Shown here: positions 33,601-42,600 of the stretch, piece by piece | Layout of the letters: every line of letters begins with the position of its first letter | Numbering within the stretch: position 1 is the first letter of the stretch | Assembly (NCBI GenBank): GCA_027575765.1 | Contig: JANBPT010000335.1 | Location: 1 to 43,398 of the forward strand | Length of the DNA stretch: 43,398 bases | Reading direction: 5' to 3' | DNA from: Tieghemiomyces parasiticus | Lineage: Eukaryota; Kickxellomycota; Dimargaritomycetes; Dimargaritales; Dimargaritaceae | Translations under genes and position numbers: made by a program | The notes under the pieces: model-generated | The model's database searches: none | What the model was told of the DNA's origin: nothing | The model's input: only the letters and a program-made list of their open reading frames with translations

Positions 33601-36600
33601 ACCCTTAGTGATCTTAGTACAACCCTATCCCAGCAGCTACGTCGTTCCCTGGGTTACCTGACCCCCGACTACGACCCCTACACTGCCCTAGTACGGCCGC
33701 CGACCTACTCACGCTGGCACCCTGTCCGTGTCGGCGTGCAAGTTGACTTTGCTGAACCGGGCGTTTACCACCAATCGTGCGTTGCCCTGTGGCACGACCT
33801 GATCGTTCGCCTCGACCTCACCGGTCGGCAGCCCGCCATGACTCTCCAGTACAACCCCGACCTCTTTAGGTCCACCACCATCCAGCGCCTCGGGAACAAC
33901 CTGCTCTACTACTGCCAGGTCGCCCGCACCGGCTCCCGATCCCTCTCCCTGGCCCCTCTGGTCTGCCCGGCGGAGGAGCGTCTACTACTCGACCAGTTTG
34001 GCCGGAACCCTGGCAAGTACGACCCTTCCAGGGCCAGCAGCATCAGTGCCCTCACTCTCTTCCGTGACAGCGTCCAGCACAGCCCCGGTACGATGGCCCT
34101 CGAATCCCAGATCGAGGCTGTAACCTACGCTGAAATGCATGCCCGAATCCACCACCTGGCCCGCGCCCTTCAGGGCCATAGCGTTCAGCCGCAGGAGCGG
34201 GTGGCTGTCATTGTGGAGAGTTGCCCAGCCACCGTCATGACCATGCTGGCCCTCTGGCTGATCCGGGCCGTCTACGTCCCTGTCGACCGGAACCTGCCTG
34301 CAGAGCGCCAGCGCTATATGGTCAAGGCGGCCCAGTGCACCCACGTTCTGAACCTGACCGACGCCGAAGTGACATGGACGGAAGCCCTGCCCGGGTTAAG
34401 GCTACTGCGGGCCGAGATTGGCCCCGACCCTGAGCCCTTCTCTTACCAACCCTACCCTGAAGACCTGGCCTACATTATTTTCACGTCGGGAACGACCGGC
34501 CAGCCCAAGGGCGTCATGATCCGGCATACAGGCCTCACCAACCTACTGCTTGCACCAGAGGCCGCGCTCTGCCCCACCCCCGGCTCCCGTCTCCTGCAAG
34601 TCATGGCCGTGGGGTTCGACTCGTTTATCCTCGTGGCCCTGTCACCGCTTTGTACATCATCAACCCTGGTGTTTAGCGACGGCGACATCCCGGCCGCCCT
34701 ACGCCGGGCAGATAGCGTTTTGATGACCCCCTCTGTCCTCGGGTCCCTTAGCCCTACTGACTATCCCAACCTGCGCCGTATCACTACTGCCGGTGAGCCG
34801 TTGCCAGTGGAACTGGCAGCGAAATGGCTACCCTACTGCCGGGTGCAAAACCAGTACGGCCCGACGGAGATAACCGTCTGCAGCCATGCCTGGGAGGTTG
34901 AACCGGGCAGACCCGTCACCATCGGTCGGCCCATCACTGGCAGCGAATGCTTTATCGTGGACCGGTTCGACCGGCTTGTGCCGATCGGCGTGGTAGGAGA
35001 GATCTGCGTCGGCGGCCTGGGGGTCAGCGCAGGCTACGTCAACCGGCCCGATCTCAACGACGCCAAGTTCGTCCGTCTGCCCTACTCTGACGGTCTAGTG
35101 TACCGTACCGGCGACCTGGGCCGCTGGCTGCCCAGCGGTGAGGTAGAGAGCCTGGGCCGTCGCGACGACCAGGTCAAGCTGCGCGGGTTCCGTATCGAGT
35201 TGGCCGAGGTGCGCGGGGCCATCCTCAGCCTTCCGGGTGTGCAAGACGCCCATGTCCTGGTCCACGAGCGCAGTCTGGTGGCCTTTATATGCCCCCATCA
35301 GCTGGACGAGCAATCCATTTCATCGGCACTACGGAGGGTCCTGCCGGCCTACATGGTACCTAACCACAGCTTAGGCCTCGACCGCATTCCTTGCACTACC
35401 AATGGCAAGGCGGACCGGCCAGCCCTGCTTGCGCTGTTTACAGAGTACCTCCGCACGCTTCAGCGATCCGCGCAGGGCGAATCACATGGGCAGGTCCAAG
35501 GCGACGCCCTACTGGTCCTATGGGCCGCAGTGGCCAACGTGTTGGGTTTGCCGCGGGACCCGACCATCGGCCATCTCTCGTTCTTTAAGCTCGGCGGGGA
35601 CTCCATCTCGGCCATCCAGGTCTCCGCGCGATGCCGCCAGTCGGGCTATCGTCTACCGGTCCCTGCCCTTCTCAAAAACCAACCCCTATCTGAAGTGGCG
35701 ACCGCAGTTGAACCCCTGGGGCGGATGATCAAGTCCGAGTTGGCCCCTATTCCCTACGGGGTGTCATTCCCCCTGACATCGATCCAGTCCTGGTTCTTCG
35801 CCCAGGGTTTGCAGAACGTCAATCGCTTTGACCAGTCTTTCTTGCTAGAACTGACTCGTCCCGTATCCCGGGACGCCCTTGAAACGGCCCTACTCCTCCT
35901 GGTCAACCACCACCCTGTGCTGCGCACCCGGTTTAGTCATGACCCGGACGAACAGTGGTCCCAGAGCATACCGGTCCCGTTCACTTCCCTGGACCACCAG
36001 GTCCACGAGGCTACCTGTACCGAGCAGGGGCTGCCCCAGCTCTGTTGCCAAGTGCAGCAGGCGATCGACATCCACCATGGCCGCAACGTAGCGGCCGCAC
36101 TGGTTCATCTGGACCCTCGAGCGGACGGCTCTGATCCAGCGCCGTCCCTGCTCTTCCTGACGATCCACCACTTGGTCGTGGACCTCGTATCCTGGTCCAT
36201 CTTACTGGAAGACCTCGCCTCACTGTTGAACGGCCAGGTGCCTCCACCGCCCCGCCTTCATTTTGCCTCCTGGGCCACGGAGCTCGCCCGATGGCGCCAA
36301 ACGGTCACCGCGACCACCTTAGACCCAGAGCCCGCGTTAGCCGACCGGCCCTGGTCCATGCTGCATAATTCCGCTTCATTGGTCGCCAACGTAGCGGCGG
36401 GCGAGATCAGCTATACCGTACAGGTTCCCACCGAGGTTTCTGAATCACTGATTCAGGCCGCCGATGATTCCTTCCGCCTTGACGAGCTCCTCCTGGCTGC
36501 CGTATGCGGGGCATTGGCCAAAGTGACCCAGTCCCCCACCACCACGGTACATACGGAGTCACATGGGCGTCACCCCTGGCACGAGGGACTAGACCTCAGC

Positions 36601-39600
36601 CGCACGGTGGGCTGGTTCACTACTATCCTACCCGTTACCGTGACTGGCCCACCCTCGGGTGACTTGCGTGGCTACCTTCGCCAGGTCAAATACGCAAAAC
36701 GGGGTCTACCCTTCCACGGTCTGGAGACCGGCTGGTCGACAACGCCCCTTACTTCCAATCCCAAATTGACTCCCAGCTATTGCCCCATGGGAGTCGTGTT
36801 CAACTTCCTGGGCCGCACTACAGGTGACTATGCCCTTACCGGACAGGGAAGGGCACCCTGGGTCGTTCGCCACGATCTTGTTGGCCACATCCCCACTTGC
36901 GATCCTGGGGAGCTCCGGCCACACGTGCTGGAGGTGCTCGGCCGACAAACCAACGCCAGTCTAGAACTCACAGTCAACTACTGCCCGCAGGTGGTCCCAA
37001 CGGCTACCGTGGCGGCCCTGGGCGACGAACTTGTCAAGTGCTTAGTTGAAGTTGCTACCTTCGATCTTACCGGCCTGTGGGTGCCGTCAGACTTCCCTTT
37101 GCTCGAGGCCAGTCTGAGTGACATGGCCAAGATCGTCGCCGATCTCCCCACCCTGGGACTGACGGTTGCCGAGGTGGAGAATCTGTACCCCATGACGCCC
37201 ATGCAGCAGGGACTCTGGACGGCCACCGCCAAGGACCCCACCGAATACCTTCTCCAGTTCGCCATGACCATCGACGGTGTCAGCGACAGCGACGTCCTCC
37301 TCCACGCCCTCGAGGCAGTCGTTGCCCGCCACGCCATCCTGCGCACCGTCTTTCTCACCTCCTTCAGCAACGCCCGGAGCAATGGCATCCAGGTGGTGTC
37401 ACGACGGCCTCGATTCGGCTGGCGAGCAATTGGGTGCTGGCCAGAGGTTGGCGTACAGGATGAGGAGGAGTACCTACGTAGCGACAAAGCCCTGGGCTTC
37501 ACCCCAGACCAACCGCTACTCCGTTACTGTGTTGTAACTTATACACAGGCCAGACTTCGCCTTGTCACGACGATTCACCACGCGCTGATCGATGGGTGGT
37601 CGTTTGGCATCCTTACACAGGAACTGCGCCTCTTCCTCTCGTCTGGTCCGTCGGCCAGTTTATCTCCCGCGGTAGCCTTTGCCGACTACGTAGAGCATAT
37701 TGGGAACCTGGATGATACGGAGGCGCGGACGGTTTGGGAGGACTACTTGCGAGGTATCGAGCAACCGACGACACTGCTTTTGCCGAAAGCACCTGCTGCC
37801 TCCTCAACCAGGACCGAGTACCATACTGTGATCTACGATGACGCGGCCCACCTCCAGACCCTGGTTCAAGACTGCGGGTTGACCGTGTACACTCTGCTCA
37901 AGGCCGCCTGGGCCTACCTCCTCCACCGCTACACCGGCCTATCCGACATCGTGTTTGGTAATACCGTATCAGGCCGTGCCCTGGACTTGCCCGGTGTCGA
38001 CGGTGTCGTAGGTTGCCTGATCAACACCGTACCGTGTCGTGTAACAATAGGAACGGGCATGCAACTTCAGGACTTTCTCCAGGGTATCAATGCGCAAAGC
38101 CAGCGACTGGTCGCTGCCGACCACTGCCATCTTGCTGATCTGAACCGCTGGGTTGCGGGTGACCTTCGAGTTACTGACATGTTCAACACGATGCTGGTCT
38201 ATGAAAACTACCCCAATACTGGCATGGACAGCGACGATCAGGCTGTCACGTTCTCAGACCTCAAGGCAGTCGAGTCGACGGAATACGCGCTGACGGGAAT
38301 GGCACAGATAGAGCATGGCCAGCTGACAGCTGTTCTTAACTGGAGCACGAGTGACTTTGCCCAGCCCTACATTGAGGCTCTAGGTGGACACTTACGGTCT
38401 ACTATATGTCAAATGGCGGATATTCTCCAGCAGCTCAGTGGTTCGTCTACTCTGGCTGACCTGGACCTGTATTCCCCAGCTGAGCTCCAGGACCTTACGA
38501 TTGACATGGCGCGGCCTACTAAGCCGATCGACTTCGACATTTGTATTCCCGCACTGTTTACTAAGCAAGTTGAACGAACCCCTGACCACCCCGCCGTTGA
38601 GTACGACGACCCCGTCTCGGGCACCATCAGCTGGACCTACCGGGAGCTCCTGGAGAAGTCCAGGATCATCGCCCACCATCTCCTCGCCCAGGAAGTCCAG
38701 CGAGAAGAACCGGTCGGCCTACTCATTGACCGTGTGCCTAGTACGGTCGCCGCCATGTTGGGCGTACACTTGGCAGGTGCCGCATTTGTGCCCCTAGATG
38801 AGAACCTTCCCCTCGACCGCCTGCAGTTCATTGCCCGTGACTGCGGAATCCGACGTATCCTGTACAATATTGGTGACGTGGAAAGGGTGAAAGCCATTCG
38901 CAACGTCACAGGGGTGGCCACGGACTCACTCGACAACTTGCTCATCAACAACCGTAGTGGATCGACGGAGCTTGCACTTCCCATGGTCCAGCCCACCGAC
39001 TTGTCCCATATCCTCTACACGTCTGGCACGACAGGGCAGCCTAAGGGTGTCCAGCTGGAACACCGCGTCATGGCCAACTTCGTCCAGCAGTCACCGGAAG
39101 CCATTGTCATCCGATCGGGAATGCGGGTGATGCAGAATATGGCCCTCACCTTCGACTGCTGCCTTGCTGAGATCCTGACCACCGTGTGCAACGGTTCTAC
39201 GGTCGTGCTGCGCAACGACCTCCTGGACACATTGCCCAAGGTCGACGTCCTTATGGCCACGCCCTCCGTGCTGGCCACTCTCGACCCGACCAAGTATCCC
39301 AACCTACGCCATGTGATTACCGCTGGGGAGGCCCTGCCTCGTCCTCTTGCCGAGCGCTGGTCAAGCCACTGTCCCGTCACCAACATGTATGGCCCAACGG
39401 AGTGTTTCGTATGCCACGCCGTGCAGTTCAGCTCTGGCGGCCCTGTCACCATCGGCCACCCCCTTCCCAACACTGAGTGTTACATCCTGGACCACAAGCT
39501 ACGCCCAGTACCGGTTGGCGTACCTGGTGATATTTACGTCGGCGGTGTCTGCGTCACCCGCGGTTATGTGAACCGCCCCGATCTTAATTCTAAGGCCCTT

Positions 39601-42600
39601 CTCCCTAACCCGTACACCGGAAGGGGTTACCTGTACCGTACGGGTGATGTGGGTCGCTGGCTGCTGGACGGGACGGTGGAGTACTTCGCCCGCAGTGATG
39701 ATCAGGTCAAGGTTCGCGGCCATCGCGTGGAGCCTCAGGAGATCGAGGCTGTCCTGGGTCAGTGCTCAGAGGTCAGCTCGGTCGCAGTGGTTATTGCATC
39801 TGGTAAACTGTATGCGTTTGTTTGTCCTGACTCCATTACTCCATCGAGCCTGAGGGCGCACGCGGTGGCTCACCTTCCGCCGTATATGGTACCTAGTGCC
39901 TTCTTCCCGCTCGCTGAACTGCCGCGGACCGCGAACGGCAAGACTGACAAACGCCAATTGCTTGGCCTCCTGCCCTCTTTGATCAGCCAAGCGTGCAACC
40001 GACTGGTGACTGCGCCGGAGAACGAGGTGCAGCTCCTGATCGTCGACACCATGGCCCAGGTTCTAAACATGTCGGCATCCCAGGTAGACATCCACGACTC
40101 CTTCTTCCAACTGGGTGGTGACTCAATCTCGGCCATCAGGCTCTCCTCCCTGTGCCGTGACAGTGGCATCCATGTCAGTATCGCGCAGATATTCCAGTAC
40201 GGCACCCCTGCGGCGCTTGCTGGTATCATAGACTTTGATAGCTCGCCCTCGACCACGATGGCCTACCAGCCGTTTGAACTCGTTGCTTCCTCTGGGGTGG
40301 TTAAGGAGGATCTGACAGCTGAGGTTGCGACAAGCATGGGGGTTGAGACTGAAGCCATCGAGGATATCTTGCCCGTGTCCAGTCTGCAGCAGGGGTTCCT
40401 CGTCAGCACTCTCAAAGACCCCAGCGCCTACATGGTGCAGATGACTTACGACCTGACGGGCCCGCTTGACGTGGCCAAACTGCACCAGAGCTGGTCGCAG
40501 GTCGTCCGATCCCACCGGATCCTGCGTACCAAGTTCCTTGTCCCCACCGACCAGTCGCAGCACGCCTTCCTCCAAGTGGTGCTCCGTGACACTGATTTCG
40601 AGTGGACCTACCATGACCAGCCCCTGACAAGCCTTGACCAGGCCGAGCACCACCACCTCGCCGCCGACCGGGCGCGCGGCTTCACCCTGACTGGTCCGCT
40701 GCTTCGCTTTGCCGTCTACCGCGGTCCGGCTGGTCGTCACCTGTTCTGCACCACGTTCCATCACGCCTTGCTCGACGCTTGGTCGGAAAGTATTGTGATG
40801 GCCGAATCCCTGGAGTATTACCACGGGGTGAAGACCCAGCCACGGCCCCAGTACCATGAATTTATCCGGCATCTGACCCACATTGCCCAGGAAGGCATGG
40901 TAGCTTTCTGGAGGGATAATCTGGATGGAGTCAAGCTGCACCCCACCATCCAGTTCCCCAGGGAGTCCAACGCCAAGCCAACTGAGCACGGTGAGATTAG
41001 TCACACCGTGTCCACCAGCCTCCTCGCCATCAAACGGTTTTGCCGTGGGATGGGGCTGACCGTGAACTCCCTACTTCGCGCCGTCTGGGCCCTAACCTTA
41101 GCACGGTACCTTGGCGAGAATGAGGAGGTGACGTTGGGTGTGCTCGTGTCGGGTCGCAACGTGCCCGTCCCTGGCATCGAAGGTATGGTGGGTATGTGCA
41201 TTAATGCTCTTCCCTTACGCGTGAGAGTTGACCGCAACCATACCATCACCGAGTTTCTCCGTCAAGTCAATGCTGACTCGGGGACCCTCACCGCGTACGA
41301 GCAATGTAGTCTAGTCGATATCAAGCGGTGGGCTAAGCTGGATGCCGATAGTGACCTCTTCAACTCCCTCCTAGTCTACGACAACTACGAGACCGCGACT
41401 TCCGCCCGTACCGACCAGATTAACTACGTCCCACGTTCCGGACAGAACGTTACAGAGTATGCGTACACTGCCAATTTCTATGACCAGGATGACATGTTGA
41501 CGCTGAACCTGAGTTACCAGACCCGATACTGCAACCCGAGCTACGCCCACTACCTAGGCCACTTCATCGACCATTGCTTAGCTGCCATTGTCTCTGGCCG
41601 TACTGAACAACTTGGTAACCTCATGATCCTGCCTGCAGCAGAGCAGGCGCTGATCCGCCAGTGGTCCAACGGCACCACCGTCGACTTCCCGCAGAAGGAC
41701 TGGCCGGCCCACCAGTTCTTCACCCAGAATTTGGCCACCCACGCTGACGCCATTGCCCTGGAGTCCGCCACCGACCAGTTCACCTACGCCGAGGTGTACC
41801 ACCGGGCCTGCGCCATTGCTGCTGCCCTGCATAGCCAAGGCGCTCGCTGTGGCGATCGAGTGGCACTGTTATTTACGCGCTGCCCTGAGTTCATATTCAG
41901 CTACCTTGCCGTACTCCTCCTGGGAGGTGTGTGCGTGTCCATGGACGCCAAGAACGCCCCGGACCGCCTCCTCTACATGGTAGACCTTCTGGACGGCCCA
42001 TGGGTGGTGACCCATTCCACCACAGGCGATCTAGTTGCAGGACTTGGCCTTACGCCGGAGCGGGTTATCTATACTGACCACATCTTGACCAATTCCACAC
42101 AAGAGCCTAAAGTACAACATGCGATTGAGCATACCTCTGACTCCCTGGCCTACATCGTATTCACCTCGGGAACCACTGGCCAGCCGAAGGGCGTACAGGT
42201 CACCCACCGCTCCCTGGCCAACTTTATCCTGGCTTTTAGTGAACGTTTCCAGTTGCTCCCCGACTGCCGATTTCTCCAGATGTCCAACCTCTCTTTTGAT
42301 GCTCTCTTAATCGAGATGTTTGGTGCCTTCCATGCCGGTGGAACCCTGGTTTTCCAGGATGGGGAGCTCTTTGACGACCTACATCGCATCACCGCCTGCT
42401 TCCTGGTCCCTTCGGTCCTGGCGGCCCTTGAACCCACGGATTACTGCAACATTACCCACCTCCTAGTCGGTGGTGAAGCATTCCAAGCAAGTGCAGTTGC
42501 CAAATGGTCCGATAGGGTTCGACTCTATAACGTTTACGGTGCCACGGAAGCGACCATTTTTAGCCATGGTAGACTGATCACATCCGGAGTCAACATCAGC

